Source: an uncultured Bacteroides sp.
Lineage (GTDB): Bacteria > Bacteroidota > Bacteroidia > Bacteroidales > Bacteroidaceae
Length of the DNA stretch: 59,763 bases
Direction of reading: 5' to 3'
Assembly: GCA_949289295.1 (NCBI GenBank)
Contig: CASENM010000015.1
Span: 1 to 59,763 of the forward strand
The notes beneath the pieces were generated by a model. It did not search any database, had not been told where the DNA came from, and saw nothing but the letters and a program-made list of their open reading frames with translations. The number at the start of each line of letters is the position of its first letter. The first letter of the stretch is position 1. The position numbers were made by a program, and so were the translations under genes. Below are positions 34,923 through 46,200 of the stretch, piece by piece.

Positions 34923-37900
34923 TTACTTTTGTTCTTTTAGATTTTTCATATAAATGCTTGGAGGGACTCCATAAAATTTCTTGAACGTGTCGGCAAAATA
35001 TTTCGGGTCGGCGAATCCCATCTTGTCGGACACTTCTGCTACAGTAAACCGCTGGCTTTTCAGCAGTAGTGCAGCTTCTTGCATGCGGATATTCCGGATG
35101 AACTCGGCGGGTGAAATTCCGGCCAGCGCCTTAATCTTGTTGTAGAAGCTGGTGCGGCTCATGTTCATGGCGGCGCACAGGATGTCTACGTTCAGTTCTT
35201 TGCCCAAGTTGTCTTTGACTTGCCGGGTCACACGCTTCATGAACTCGTCGTCAAGGTTGGTTGGAAGTTCCACGGTCGCTTCGTCGGTCGGCAAGGCCGT
35301 GACAGCCTGTTGGAAACGTTGGCGCATCAGGCGTCTGTTCTCAAGCAGCGTATGGATAGTCGCTTTCAGGATCTTCACGTCGAAGGGTTTCACCAGATAC
35401 TGGTCGGCACGGGTCTCCAAGCCTTGCAGGATCTGTTCGTCTCCGCTCAATGCGGTAAGGAGGATAATCGGAATGTGGCTTGTGTCCATGTTGCCTTTCA
35501 GTGTCCGGCACATTTCGCGTCCGTCCATTACCGGCATCATGATGTCTGATATGATCAGGTCCGGCTGCTCCTTTTCCGCCTTCTTCACCCCTTCCTGGCC
35601 GTTTTCCGCTTCCAGAGTCTGGCAGGTGTCCGCCAGACTTTGCATGATGAACCTTCTCAATGATTCATTATCCTCTACCACGAGTATGCGCGGCATGTCT
35701 GCCTGTGGAGGAACCTGTTGTCTTATGGGCATTTCAAACGCTGTCTGTTGTTGTCTTTCCGGCTTTTCTGTCTGTGTGGTTTTTTTGTACCGGAAATTCT
35801 TGCTTTTTATCGGGAAGGTGAGCCTGAAGCATGTGCCTTCATTTTCCGTACTTTCAAAACTGATTTTACCTTCGTGTCTTTCTATCAGCTTGTAGGTGAG
35901 CAGCATGCCGATTCCCGCTCCCGATTCGCTTTGGTTGGCCGCGTTTTGTCCGCGGAAGAGGTACTTGAACAGTTTTTTCTGGTCTTTTTTTGATATTCCT
36001 ATTCCGGTGTCGCGGATTGTCAGTGTCCAGATGTTTTTCCCGCATTCAGCCTGTGCGGTCACACTTCCTCCTGCCGGAGTATATTTGAAGGCATTTGAAA
36101 GCAGGTTGCGGATAATCGAATTGATTTTATGGATGTCGATCCATACGGTCTGCCTGCTGAATGTGGAGGAATAACTCAATGAAATGCCTTTCTGTCTGGC
36201 AAAGCTGTCAAACTGATGGATGTAGTTGTCCAGATATTGGTTCAGTTCCACTTCCGTTACGATGATCTCTGACGTATAGAGCTCCTCTTTCTGGAAGTTG
36301 ATCAGATTGTCCGCCAGTTCGGAAAGATTGTCCGTTCCCTGAACGGCCAGTCTCAGGTTGTTCATACCTTCTTCGCTCAGTTTTTCTTTTTGGAGTATCT
36401 CGCTGAGAGGGGCCTTTATCAGTGTGAGTGGGGTACGGATGTCATGGGCCGCCTGGGTAAAGAAGTTGATCTTGTCCTCCGATATCTTCCGTTCACGGCG
36501 TATGTTCATGTATTTCACGAGTGCGTATGCCACGCCGATAAGGATAGCCGAGTAAATCAGGAATGCCCAGAAAGTCAGCCAGAAGGGGCGCTCTACGATG
36601 ATTCCCAGCTCGCGTTCTTCTATGACCTGGTGGTTGTCGAGCGAGATGGCGCGTATTTTGAGTGTGTAGTTTCCGGGAGACAGGTTGGTATACCGGATCA
36701 GTCCGCTTCTGGAGGGGGCAGACCATTCATTGTAGAATCCTTCCAGCTTCCAGCAATAGGAAATGCTTTCCTGAGTGTCGAAATTGATGGACGACACATT
36801 CAGTGAGAAGGTGTTCTGGTTGTATTTCAGTCTGATCAGTTGTGTTTCGTCAAGGGTCTGGGTCAGCGGTGAGCCTTTCTCGAAGGGGTGTACTGTCCGG
36901 TACATGATGGCCAGGTTTGAGAGTACCATCCGGTTCTTGAAGTTCGTGGGGACCTCAAGCGAATCGTGCAGTATGATGAAGCCGTCATTGCTTCCCAGCA
37001 GGATTTTTCCGTCTTTGGTGTGTATCCCGGCTGTAGGGTTGAAGTTGGCGGCAAACAGTCCCTGCTCTTTGGCCCAGTTGGTGAATTCTTTGTTCTTAGG
37101 GTGGAAGATGCTGATCCCGTTTTCTGTCCCGAGAAGAACGTTCCCGTTCTTGTCGGGCACGATGCTGTATATGTTGTTGGTCTTGATCCCACTGTTTTCC
37201 TGATGATAGTGTGTCACCTTTTCTGTGATGTTGTCGATGATGAACAGTCCGTTCTCGTAAGTGCCCACATAAGTGTTGCCTTCGTGCAGACACATCATGT
37301 TTACCGACCCGATTCCTTTTTCCGTCAGGAATGGTGCCAGCTTATGGGTAGTCTTGTCAAGTGTGTAGATTCCGTTGGTCGTGCCTATCCATAGCCTGTT
37401 GGTGTCACGTACCGAGATATATGTAATCGGATAGGGAATGATGTATTCCTGTTTTTCCTTTCCGGGAACGCCATATCCTTTCAGGCTGTAGAATCCCCCT
37501 GTCCAGATTGTCTCTTCCGAATCACGCAGGATGCATCTGATATATTTGTCTGGGGTTTCTTCCGGATTGTCCATTTTCTTCTGCTGGTGGTGGGTCACCG
37601 TCCCTGTCTTTTTGTTTATCTCATAGATGCCGCTCATATAGCCTCCGGCCAGTATGTTTCCTGACCGGGTCTCACAGAGGGAGGCAAAGACATGGTTGTC
37701 ATATTGAGGTTGTTTTTCGGCCGTGCAGTAGGTCGTCCATCTTTTTTCCTTGGGGTGGTAACAGCTTATCCCGTTGTTTGTGGCAAACCACACGTCCCCG
37801 TCCGTATCCTCCAGAATGTGGTTTATACAGTTGTGTGACAGTGAGTTGGCGTTGCTTGTTTCATGTCTGACCCATTTATATGACGGGTATCTGTCGGAGT

Positions 37901-38888
37901 ATAAGGTGATGCCTATGGGAAAGACCACGCACCATATCCGGTTGTCCTTGTCCATGCAGACATCCTTGATGATGTTTCCGTTCATCTTGTTCAGGCTTTT
38001 ACTGTCGTCCGTAAGGAATCGTGATATCCTTTTTTCCGCAATGTCCAGAGTCAGCACTCCTCCTCCGTCTGTGGCGATCAGCAGTCTGTCCGGGTTAGTC
38101 CGGTCGGGGATGATATTGTTTATGTTGATGTCTTTCAAATGGTTTCCCAAATCTGTGGTCTTCCCGTTTCTGGGATTGAGCAGGAGGCTCTTTTCAAGCA
38201 GGGAGTTGACCACCAGTAATCCGCTGGGACGGTGGTAGTATACGTAGTCGAGAATATCCATGTCCTGCAACTGTATTTCACGTATGTCGGTCAATGTCTC
38301 GTCCGAGAGTCTGGCGAAATAAAGCCGGTGTTCCGATGCGAGGAAGTAGGAGTCCTCTTCGGCCTGTGTGATGCAGACTATCTTTTCCGGTATAGGATTC
38401 TTTACCGGATAGCTCTTGTTTCCGGAAGGTTGGTAGATGTATTGTCTCTGGGCCGAGCAGAACCAGATGTTTCCTTTCTGGTCCAGATAAGTGGTGCTGA
38501 CCGGAACATTTCTTGTCTCGGGAAACGATGCTTTCAGGTCGAATGCCAGTTGGAATGAGTCTTTCAGTTCGTCATACCGGAATGCCAGTCCGTCTTCTCC
38601 TATTTCCCAGATGGTATGTGTCGGGTCTGTTTTCAGTGTGTTCTGGTTGGGATAACAGTATGTGACGTTTCCGTCTTTTATCAGCGGATAGAATTTGATC
38701 CGTTGCCCGTCGTAGCGGTCGATTCCTTTGTGGGTGAGAATCCAGATGAAGTCTTGTGCGTCCTGCCGGATGGAAAGTACGCGCCGGCTGCTCAGGCCGT
38801 CCTCCATGTCAATGTATTGGAAAATCTGGGCCTTCAAGGGAAGGAGGCTCGTCAGAAACAGGCAGAACAGGACAATGGATTTATGCAT
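34923..38888 (-). CDS. Hybrid two-component system sensor/regulator (HTCS)
   Basis: 1321 residues in one chain. Signal peptide (to about LKAQ), then a two-propeller periplasmic sensor (about 25-690) built of repeats such as DGLSSRRVLSIRQDAQDFIWI, a Y_Y_Y domain (about 690-755), one membrane helix (about 765-790), a histidine kinase domain with AAHDIRTPLTL (phospho-His about residue 815), an HATPase with DTGIGISKKDQKKLF, a receiver domain with LIISDIMMPVMDG (phospho-Asp about 1115) and an AraC-type DNA-binding domain at the end. Such proteins sense an oligosaccharide and switch on a nearby utilisation locus; the candidates here are the GH89 and GH31 genes 2-4 kb upstream. Confidence 0.95.
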   Translation of the reverse strand: MHKSIVLFCLFLTSLLPLKAQIFQYIDMEDGLSSRRVLSIRQDAQDFIWILTHKGIDRYDGQRIKFYPLIKDGNVTYCYPNQNTLKTDPTHTIWEIGEDGLAFRYDELKDSFQLAFDLKASFPETRNVPVSTTYLDQKGNIWFCSAQRQYIYQPSGNKSYPVKNPIPEKIVCITQAEEDSYFLASEHRLYFARLSDETLTDIREIQLQDMDILDYVYYHRPSGLLVVNSLLEKSLLLNPRNGKTTDLGNHLKDININNIIPDRTNPDRLLIATDGGGVLTLDIAEKRISRFLTDDSKSLNKMNGNIIKDVCMDKDNRIWCVVFPIGITLYSDRYPSYKWVRHETSNANSLSHNCINHILEDTDGDVWFATNNGISCYHPKEKRWTTYCTAEKQPQYDNHVFASLCETRSGNILAGGYMSGIYEINKKTGTVTHHQQKKMDNPEETPDKYIRCILRDSEETIWTGGFYSLKGYGVPGKEKQEYIIPYPITYISVRDTNRLWIGTTNGIYTLDKTTHKLAPFLTEKGIGSVNMMCLHEGNTYVGTYENGLFIIDNITEKVTHYHQENSGIKTNNIYSIVPDKNGNVLLGTENGISIFHPKNKEFTNWAKEQGLFAANFNPTAGIHTKDGKILLGSNDGFIILHDSLEVPTNFKNRMVLSNLAIMYRTVHPFEKGSPLTQTLDETQLIRLKYNQNTFSLNVSSINFDTQESISYCWKLEGFYNEWSAPSRSGLIRYTNLSPGNYTLKIRAISLDNHQVIEERELGIIVERPFWLTFWAFLIYSAILIGVAYALVKYMNIRRERKISEDKINFFTQAAHDIRTPLTLIKAPLSEILQKEKLSEEGMNNLRLAVQGTDNLSELADNLINFQKEELYTSEIIVTEVELNQYLDNYIHQFDSFARQKGISLSYSSTFSRQTVWIDIHKINSIIRNLLSNAFKYTPAGGSVTAQAECGKNIWTLTIRDTGIGISKKDQKKLFKYLFRGQNAANQSESGAGIGMLLTYKLIERHEGKISFESTENEGTCFRLTFPIKSKNFRYKKTTQTEKPERQQQTAFEMPIRQQVPPQADMPRILVVEDNESLRRFIMQSLADTCQTLEAENGQEGVKKAEKEQPDLIISDIMMPVMDGREMCRTLKGNMDTSHIPIILLTALSGDEQILQGLETRADQYLVKPFDVKILKATIHTLLENRRLMRQRFQQAVTALPTDEATVELPTNLDDEFMKRVTRQVKDNLGKELNVDILCAAMNMSRTSFYNKIKALAGISPAEFIRNIRMQEAALLLKSQRFTVAEVSDKMGFADPKYFADTFKKFYGVPPSIYMKNLKEQK

Positions 38889-38968
38889 GATGGTTTGATT
38901 GTTTCTACAAAGTTCCGAAAAAATAACGGGTTATCAAAAGACTTCATCTGATTTCTTTGAACGGAATG

Positions 38969-39002
38969 AAAAAAGCCGCCTCAGAAAACTTCTGAGACGG
39001 CT
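38969..39002 (-). terminator. Terminator of pgk
   Basis: AAGCCGTCTCAGAA pairs with TTCTGAGGCGGCTT (one G-U pair) on the minus strand and is followed by a T run (the AAAAAA at 38969 on the plus strand). It lies 26 bases after the pgk stop. Confidence 0.85.
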
Positions 39003-39027
39003 TGTGTATGGAAAAAGGAAATAAAGA

Positions 39028-40281
39028 TTATTCTTCACCACGGATAGCGGCTACACCCGGCAATACTTTACCTTCGATAGCTTCCAACAGCGCACCGCCA
39101 CCGGTTGAGATATAAGAAACCTGATCGGCCATACCGAACTTGTTGATGCAGGCAACAGAGTCACCGCCACCGATCAGAGAGAACGCACCGTTCTTTGTAG
39201 CTTCGGCAATGGCTTCAGCGATAGCTTTTGAACCGCCTGTGAAGTTATCGAGCTCGAATACGCCGGCAGGACCGTTCCACAAGATAGTCTTGGCGTTTAC
39301 GATAGCTGCCTTGAATGCTTCACGGCTTTCAGGACCTGCGTCCAGACCTTCCCATCCTTCAGGAATATTGCCGGCCGGGCAAACCTGAGTGTTGGCGTCG
39401 TTGGAGAAATCATCGGCTGCGATACAGTCTGTACCCAATACCAGGTTCACGCCTTTTTCTTTTGCTTTCTTGATGATGTCAAGAGCCAGGTCAAGCTTGT
39501 CATCCTCGCAGATAGACTTGCCGATGTTGCCGCCCTGAGCTTTTGCGAAAGTGAATGTCATACCGCCGCAGAGAATCAGATTGTCCACCTTGTCCATCAG
39601 GTTCTCGATGATACCGATTTTGGTGGATACTTTGGAACCACCCATGATGGCAGTGAACGGACGTTTGATGTCTTTCAAAACATTGTCGACAGCCTTCACT
39701 TCTTTTTCCATCAGATAACCCAGCATCTTGTGGTCTGCATCGAAGTAGTCAGCGATGACAGCTGTAGAAGCGTGTTTGCGGTGAGCTGTACCGAATGCGT
39801 CCATCACATAGCAGTCAGCGTATGAAGCCAAAGTCTTTGCGAAGTCTTTCTGACGGGCCTTCATTTCTTTCTTGGCAGCATCGTAGTTCGGATCTTCCTT
39901 GTCGATGCCTACTGGTTTGCCTTCTTCTTCCGGATAGAAGCGGAGGTTCTCCAGCAACAGTACTTCGCCCGGTTTCAAGGCAGCGGCAGCTTCCTGTGCT
40001 TTTGCGCAGTCGGGAGCGAACTGGACAGGAGTGCCCAATGCAGCAGATACAGCGTCTACAATCTGGCTCAAAGAATATTTGGCGTTTACTTTACCTTTCG
40101 GTTTACCCATGTGAGACATGATAATCAGGGCACCACCGTCGGCCAAGATTTTCTTCAAAGTAGGCAATGCACCACGGATACGAGTGTCATCGGTAATCTT
40201 ACCTTCTTCGTTCAAAGGTACATTGAAGTCCACACGAACAATTGCCTTTTTTCCGGCAAAGTTGAATTTGTCAATTGTCAT
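39028..40281 (-). CDS. pgk: Phosphoglycerate kinase
   Basis: 417 residues from ATG 40281 (40284 also possible). Converts 1,3-bisphosphoglycerate and ADP to 3-phosphoglycerate and ATP in glycolysis. Family signatures are present: [25 protein letters not shown] near the start (within a longer run), [44 protein letters not shown] and the C-terminal GGGDSVA loop followed by [18 protein letters not shown]. Single gene with its own promoter and terminator. Confidence 0.98.
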   Translation of the reverse strand: MTIDKFNFAGKKAIVRVDFNVPLNEEGKITDDTRIRGALPTLKKILADGGALIIMSHMGKPKGKVNAKYSLSQIVDAVSAALGTPVQFAPDCAKAQEAAAALKPGEVLLLENLRFYPEEEGKPVGIDKEDPNYDAAKKEMKARQKDFAKTLASYADCYVMDAFGTAHRKHASTAVIADYFDADHKMLGYLMEKEVKAVDNVLKDIKRPFTAIMGGSKVSTKIGIIENLMDKVDNLILCGGMTFTFAKAQGGNIGKSICEDDKLDLALDIIKKAKEKGVNLVLGTDCIAADDFSNDANTQVCPAGNIPEGWEGLDAGPESREAFKAAIVNAKTILWNGPAGVFELDNFTGGSKAIAEAIAEATKNGAFSLIGGGDSVACINKFGMADQVSYISTGGGALLEAIEGKVLPGVAAIRGEE

Positions 40282-40331
40282 CATAATTCCTAATATTTTG
40301 TTTAAAGTGTTTTCCGTTGGTTGACGCACCG

Positions 40332-40339
40332 CAAAGTTA
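40332..40339 (-). promoter_or_regulatory. -7 box of pgk
   Basis: CAAAGTTA on the plus strand reads TAACTTTG on the coding strand, about 50 bases before the start codon. Confidence 0.55.
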
Positions 40340-40546
40340 AGAAAAATTCTTTATGGAGTTAAATTAAGAGTGATTATTTTCTGTCGGTTTGTTATTTTGT
40401 TTTAAAACGTTCTTCTTTTATCTTTTAAGTCTGGTTATGGATTTGGTTGTATGCGTTTTAAGGATTGTTTTTAGAGATGTTCGGAGAAAAATCATTCGCT
40501 TTGTCTTGTCAACCGTTTATCCTGATTGTCATGAGCAGACTTTATC

Positions 40547-40780
40547 CGAAGAGAGTTGTTCTCGGGCCTTGCTATGGAAAACCAGGAGCAGGAGTGGACG
40601 GAATACCCGGTGTTTCATCTTGGCTTAAACGCCCGGAAATATGAGAATGAGGCTTCATTGGCAGCAATCCTTAACCAGCACGCTTTTCCTTTTGCCTCTG
40701 ATACATGGAAGCTGTTTAAATTGGGAGTGAACTTCAGCAACAAGCTTCGGGGAATCGAGGAGTGGAAAGTGGTCGGATAA
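40547..40780 (+). pseudogene. Remnant of an AAA-ATPase-like/DUF1703 gene with an internal deletion
   Basis: The frame LFSGLAMENQEQEW followed by TEYPVFHLGLNARKY resembles the segment after the P-loop in the AAA-ATPase_like proteins that carry a C-terminal DUF1703 nuclease-like domain, common in multiple copies in Bacteroides. It then jumps to HAFPFASDTWKLFKLGVNFS and ends RGIEEWKVVG, which resembles the extreme C-terminus of the same family. The start with the P-loop and several hundred middle residues are missing, so this is a deletion scar rather than a small gene. Confidence 0.7.
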
Positions 40781-40814
40781 CCGTTAAAGTCTTTCCAGTT
40801 CCTCGAAACGTCCT

Positions 40815-42983
40815 TTATTTAATTCCCAAATCATGATGTATGGCTTTGTAGACCTCTTTCGCCACATCGACCACATTGCCTTCCGGATCGGGGGAATAGG
40901 TGTCATGCCGGAGTGTCCATGCTTCTTCCAAGGCATAGAAGTCAATCGGGGGAAGAGTGCCGTCATGCAGACGGGCGGACAGCTCGTCGAAATAGGTTTT
41001 CCAGCGCATGTGATAGAAGTCCCGGAGCAGTCCGTTCCATTCCTTGTGGGCATAGTCGCGCAGGCCACCGTCATCGGCGGCGATACGGTTTCCCCATGTC
41101 GTAACCTGGACCCGGGCATTCCATTCGTAATGATTCTTTTCTTCCGGTGTATGTCCCAATGCCCGTGCCTGCTTTATCCAGTGTCCTAACTTGAACTCGG
41201 AGCGAGTGGCCAGAAGTTTGTCCTGCAAGAGAATCAGGTCGAGGAAACGGCATGAGGCAGCATCAAACAGAAACTTGTCTCCCGACTTGAAGGCACTTGC
41301 TACAACCGGGTATATCAGACGTCCCTTTTCGGCAACGGCCTGACGGACAATGTCCACAAGATCATACTCAAAGTTGTTGTTTCCCCGGAATTTGTCAGCA
41401 CTTTCCAGCAGGATGCCGGCCGCACGGATAATGTCCATGGGGCGGTAATAGTCGGACATTTCCGACCAGGTGGACACCTGATAGGCGTTCAGTGATGGAC
41501 GGGCACAGAATATGGATTCATGCGTGCCTTGCTGGGTTGATTCGGCAGGACAATTATAAATGGTATTGCTCAGCAGTGTCCAGGCTTCCAGCACACGTTC
41601 GTCCGGTTTTCCGTACCGTGCTTTCAGGTATCCGGCCAGCCATTCATCTTTGTCGAACCGTTTGTCGCGCCATGGCAATTCGCATACCAGCTCGTACATG
41701 ACAGGATTGTTCTCTATCCCTTCCATTGTCATTCCCACACCGCACAAGGTTGTTCCGAAACGGCTTTTCTTGGCCTTGTAATATTCATCGATGACATGTG
41801 CCATCTTTCCGTGCAGGCCTACGTTGCCCCCATAATTCAGCAGCATGCAGTAAATCCATTCATGTCCGTCGAAACCATTCTTGCGTAGCCAGGTCGATTG
41901 TGGGTCACCCCATTGCGGGCGGCTTTCGGAATAGAGGTCGAGCACCAGCATGTCGCCCCGGGGAATGTTCTTTATCATTTCTGCCCTTGGGTTGGCTCCC
42001 CAAGCCTGTATCACCCATACGGCATCAGGGTTGTTCCGTTTCATGGCTTGCAGGATGGCTTGTCCCGCGGCGTCAAGGTCCACTCCTTCCACACTTCCTC
42101 CTTCATGAAACGGGTCCATGCAGTAATAGTCGGCTTTTCCGAAAAGCTTGTTCATTTCCTTATAATAGAGGGCGGCGATTTTCTGGAAACTCTTGTCAGT
42201 CGGCTGCAGGAAGGCGGGGCGGTGGAATCCGTTCCACAGGCCGGGATCGGTGACGTTGAGTCCCAGTTTCTCTTTGGCATTATGGGGAACCATTCCGGAG
42301 TATCCGGGCATTACGGGCTGGATGCCGAACTCGCGCATCCGTTTCAATATTTTTTTCTGCAAGACGATACGGTCCTCATACCATTGGTCGCTGTTGGGGC
42401 CTCCCCATCCTTCAAGATTGTTCATCAGCCACCAGGCTTGGAAAGCCGGTCCGGCAACAAACCCGTTGGCCTCTTCTTTTGTATAACCCAGTTTCAGCAT
42501 GACGTTACGCCATACGGCATCCGCTCCTACCAGTGCCAGAGGGAGATTGATGCCATGCAGAGCCATCCAGTCTATCTCCTGTTCCCAGCGTTTCCAGTCC
42601 CAGAAAGCCATGCTGTATGAGAAAGTGCAGTAGTTCAGGTCGTACCGGTACTTTAGCGCAGTCTCGTGCCGTTCCTTTTGTGAAACGGGCGGCAGTATGT
42701 CGGGCAATTCCGCGGTCATGCCGTTCCATGACAGATGGATGCCTGCATAATATTTCAGGTACCAGTTGATTCCGGTGGCAATGCTTACATAGTTGTTTCC
42801 GCGCACCACCACTTTCTCCTGTTGCTGGTCCAGCTCGAAAAAGTCGGTGTCCGCGCGTTGCAGTTCTATCTTGAATTTGTTTGAGGCACCCGGGTCGATA
42901 CGTTCAAGCAGTCCGGTGACAGGTGATGCGTTTGCAACACAGGCAAACAGACACAGGACAAGGGTAGGAAATAGTTTTTTCAT
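40815..42983 (-). CDS. GH89 alpha-N-acetylglucosaminidase
   Basis: 722 residues with a signal peptide (to about VANA). The sequence follows the NAGLU-type family GH89: ATGINWYLKYYAGIHLSWNG, YRYDLNYCTFSYSMAFWDWKRWEQEIDWMALHG (within a longer run), QPVMPGYSGMVPHNAKE, DPFHEGGSVEGVD and WIYCMLLNYGGNVGLHGKM. It removes terminal alpha-linked GlcNAc, found on gastric-type mucin O-glycans and heparan-type chains. A -7 box lies at 43015-43022 and the GH31 gene is divergent. Confidence 0.93.
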   Translation of the reverse strand: MKKLFPTLVLCLFACVANASPVTGLLERIDPGASNKFKIELQRADTDFFELDQQQEKVVVRGNNYVSIATGINWYLKYYAGIHLSWNGMTAELPDILPPVSQKERHETALKYRYDLNYCTFSYSMAFWDWKRWEQEIDWMALHGINLPLALVGADAVWRNVMLKLGYTKEEANGFVAGPAFQAWWLMNNLEGWGGPNSDQWYEDRIVLQKKILKRMREFGIQPVMPGYSGMVPHNAKEKLGLNVTDPGLWNGFHRPAFLQPTDKSFQKIAALYYKEMNKLFGKADYYCMDPFHEGGSVEGVDLDAAGQAILQAMKRNNPDAVWVIQAWGANPRAEMIKNIPRGDMLVLDLYSESRPQWGDPQSTWLRKNGFDGHEWIYCMLLNYGGNVGLHGKMAHVIDEYYKAKKSRFGTTLCGVGMTMEGIENNPVMYELVCELPWRDKRFDKDEWLAGYLKARYGKPDERVLEAWTLLSNTIYNCPAESTQQGTHESIFCARPSLNAYQVSTWSEMSDYYRPMDIIRAAGILLESADKFRGNNNFEYDLVDIVRQAVAEKGRLIYPVVASAFKSGDKFLFDAASCRFLDLILLQDKLLATRSEFKLGHWIKQARALGHTPEEKNHYEWNARVQVTTWGNRIAADDGGLRDYAHKEWNGLLRDFYHMRWKTYFDELSARLHDGTLPPIDFYALEEAWTLRHDTYSPDPEGNVVDVAKEVYKAIHHDLGIK

Positions 42984-43014
42984 GGCTTTCTCTTGAGGTG
43001 ATTCATACTAAACA

Positions 43015-43022
43015 CAAAGTTA
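43015..43022 (-). promoter_or_regulatory. -7 box of the GH89 gene
   Basis: CAAAGTTA on the plus strand reads TAACTTTG on the coding strand, 31 bases before the ATG. Confidence 0.5.
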
Positions 43023-43204
43023 CGAAAATTTTTGTATGTACACATTTATAGATGATGACAGGATATCCTGTTTGGACGTTTTTCTGTGTAGTTTCTGTGA
43101 AAAATGGCTGTCGGTTCGGTCTGAAACCGTTAAACAATGCATTTTCTGCGGTTATTTCATGGATTTTCTTTATGTTTATACACGATTTTAATTTTATTGA
43201 AAAT

Positions 43205-46200
43205 ATGATGGAAGCAATCTTATTTCGTGACGGATGGAAAAAAATCCCGTCCGCTTTGATACTGTCGGCTGCTTTGACTTGTATGGATGCGCAAGCTGTT
43301 TCTGTTTGTCCGGATAATTCCCTTGTCGGCACTGAGCAGGTGGATATGCAGGTGAAAGGAGTCGTGCAAATCAATCCCACTGCAGTGGAAATTTCTTTTT
43401 CCAACGGACAACGTGCGACGTTGGATTTTTACGGGCGGAACATTTTCCGTCTGTTTTGGGATCCGGCAGGAGGCATTTTGCGCAATCCGCAAGCTAACCC
43501 TGAAGCACAAATTCTGGTAGACAATCCGCGCGGAGGATGTGAAGTCTTGCCGGGTGCTCCTGTTTCGGGTGGATTGGCGGTGACCGATGACGGACAAACC
43601 GTTGTGGTTTCTACTGAACGCCTGGAGGTGAGGTTTGATAAAGCTTCTACGCTGATGACAATTGTCGACCGGGCACGTGGTGCTGTAGTGGTGCAAGAAA
43701 CGGCTCCGATCGAGTTCCAGCCCAAAAAGACTGTCATGACATTGAAGGAAACCCCCGATGAATATTTTTATGGCGGAGGAGTGCAGAACGGACGATTTTC
43801 GCATAAAGGAAAATCTATCGCCATTGAGAATCAGAACAGTTGGACGGATGGCGGAGTAGCTTCTCCTAATCCTTTTTATTGGTCTACGGGGGGATATGGC
43901 ATTTTGTGGCATACTTTCGCAAAAGGTGAATATGATTTCGGGCGGACAGTGCCCGGACAGGTGACTTTAAGCCATGATGTCGGTTATCTGGATATTTTTA
44001 TCATGGTGGACGATGATGCGGTCGGGTTGTTGAATGCTTATTACCAACTGACCGGACATCCGGTGCTGTTGCCTAAATTCGGTTTTTATGAAGGGCATCT
44101 CAATGCCTACAACCGTGATTATTGGAAAGAAGACGAGAAAGGTATTCTTTTTGAAGACGGAAAGCGTTACAAGGAAAGTCAAAAAGATAACGGGGGAATC
44201 AAGGAGTCGCTTAACGGTGAAAAACAAAATTACCAATTTTCGGCCCGTGCCGTTATCGACCGGTATAAGGCACATGACATGCCTTTAGGATGGTTGTTGC
44301 CCAACGACGGTTATGGTGCGGGCTATGGACAGACGGGTACGCTTGACGGTAATATCCTGAATTTGAGGGCACTTACTGATTATGCTCACCGGAATGGAGT
44401 GGAAATTGGCTTGTGGACACAGTCGGATTTGCATCCTAAGGATGGGGTGGAAGCCCTGTTGCAGCGTGATATCGTGAAGGAAGTGCGCGATGCCGGTGTG
44501 AGGGTGCTTAAAACGGATGTGGCTTGGGTCGGCGCAGGCTATTTTTTCGGTTTGAACGGTGTGGCGGATGTAGCTCAAATCATGACTTATTACGGGAATG
44601 ACAGCCGTCCGTTTATTATCAGTCTGGACGGATGGGCCGGCACGCAACGTTATGCGGGAATCTGGTCGGGTGACCAGACAGGGGGGAATTGGGAGTATAT
44701 CCGTTTTCATATTCCTACTTACATAGGTTCGGGACTGTCGGGAAATCCTAATATTACATCTGACATGGATGGTATTTTTGGCGGCAAGAATGCGGTGGTG
44801 AATACACGCGATTTTCAGTGGAAGGCATTTACTCCCATGCAACTCAATATGGATGGGTGGGGAGCCAACGAAAAATATCCCCATGCGCTTGGTGAACCCG
44901 CCACTTCCATCAACCGCTGGTATTTGAAACTGAAGTCTGAATTGTTGCCGTATGCCTACAGTATTGCCCGTGAGGCGGTGGACGGCTTGCCCATGATGCG
45001 TGCCATGTTTTTGGAATATCCTAACCGTTACACATGGGGGAAGTCTACACAATATCAATATTTGTTCGGACCTTATTTCCTGGTAGCTCCTGTTTATCAG
45101 AATACTCGTGCCGACGGGCAGGGAAATGATGTCCGTAACGGCATTTATCTGCCCGAAGGGAAGTGGATAGATTATTTCAGCGGTGACGTGTACCAGGGTG
45201 GTCGTATCATCAACAATTACGAAGCGCCGCTGTGGAAATTGCCGCTTTTCGTCAAGGCCGGTGCCATTATTCCCATGGCCAACCCCAGCAACAATGTGGG
45301 AGAGGTGAATAAGGCTTTGCGTATTTTTGAACTGTATCCCGAAGGATACAGTGCGTTCAGGATGTATGATGATGACGGGATTACTGAAGCTTATAGGCGT
45401 GATGAACATGTGACGACCTTCATAGAGTGTGATACAGACGAGAAAGGCAGGGCCATTGTTACCATCCATCCGGCAGAAGGTGATTTTGACGGTTATGTAA
45501 AGGAACAGACCACAGAGTTGCGTATCAATGTGACGCAACATCCTAAGAAAGTGTCGGCTCTGGTGGGCAGGAAGAAAGTGAAATTGACGGAAGTTTCTTC
45601 ACCCGAAGATTTCCGGAAAGGGGAGAATGTATATTATTATGATGCCACGCCGAATCTTAATCTGTTTGCTACGCCGGGCAGCGACTTTGCGCGGAAGGTT
45701 ATTACCAAAAATCCGCAATTGCGTGTGAAATTGGCGGCTGCGGACGTGACTGCGGTTCAGACCGTATTGACAGTGGAGGGCTTTGTTTTTGCTCCTTCTG
45801 AAAAGTTATGTGTGACGGAAGGAATGTTGACGGCTCCTCGGCCTCAGATTACGGATGAAAATATAACTGCATATACGTTGAAGCCGACTTGGGAGAAAGT
45901 GGACCATGCGGACTTCTATGAGATTCTTTTTGACGGAATGAATTATAGTACTATCCGTGATACGGAACTGCTGTTTGAAGACTTGAAGGCTGAAACGGAT
46001 TATTCTTTCCAGATTCGGGCTGTAAATAAGGACGGATGTTCCGACTGGACAGCTTTCAATGCCACTACGAAGTCTGATCCGTTGGAATTTGCTGTCCGTG
46101 GTATTACCGGTTGGACTTCGGTAAAGAATCAGGGAAGGTCATTGCGTCGTCTCTTTGATTTTGAGGAAGGCGAGTTGTGGCATACGGCTTATGACGGAGC

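Noticed and set aside
40389-40628. 79-codon frame after pgk
   Set aside because: Different frame from the AAA-ATPase remnant, hydrophobic start by chance, no similarity.
44285-45541. Minus-strand frame of 418 codons opposite the GH31 gene
   Set aside because: No motif; GH31 catalytic residues lie in the plus-strand frame across the same region.
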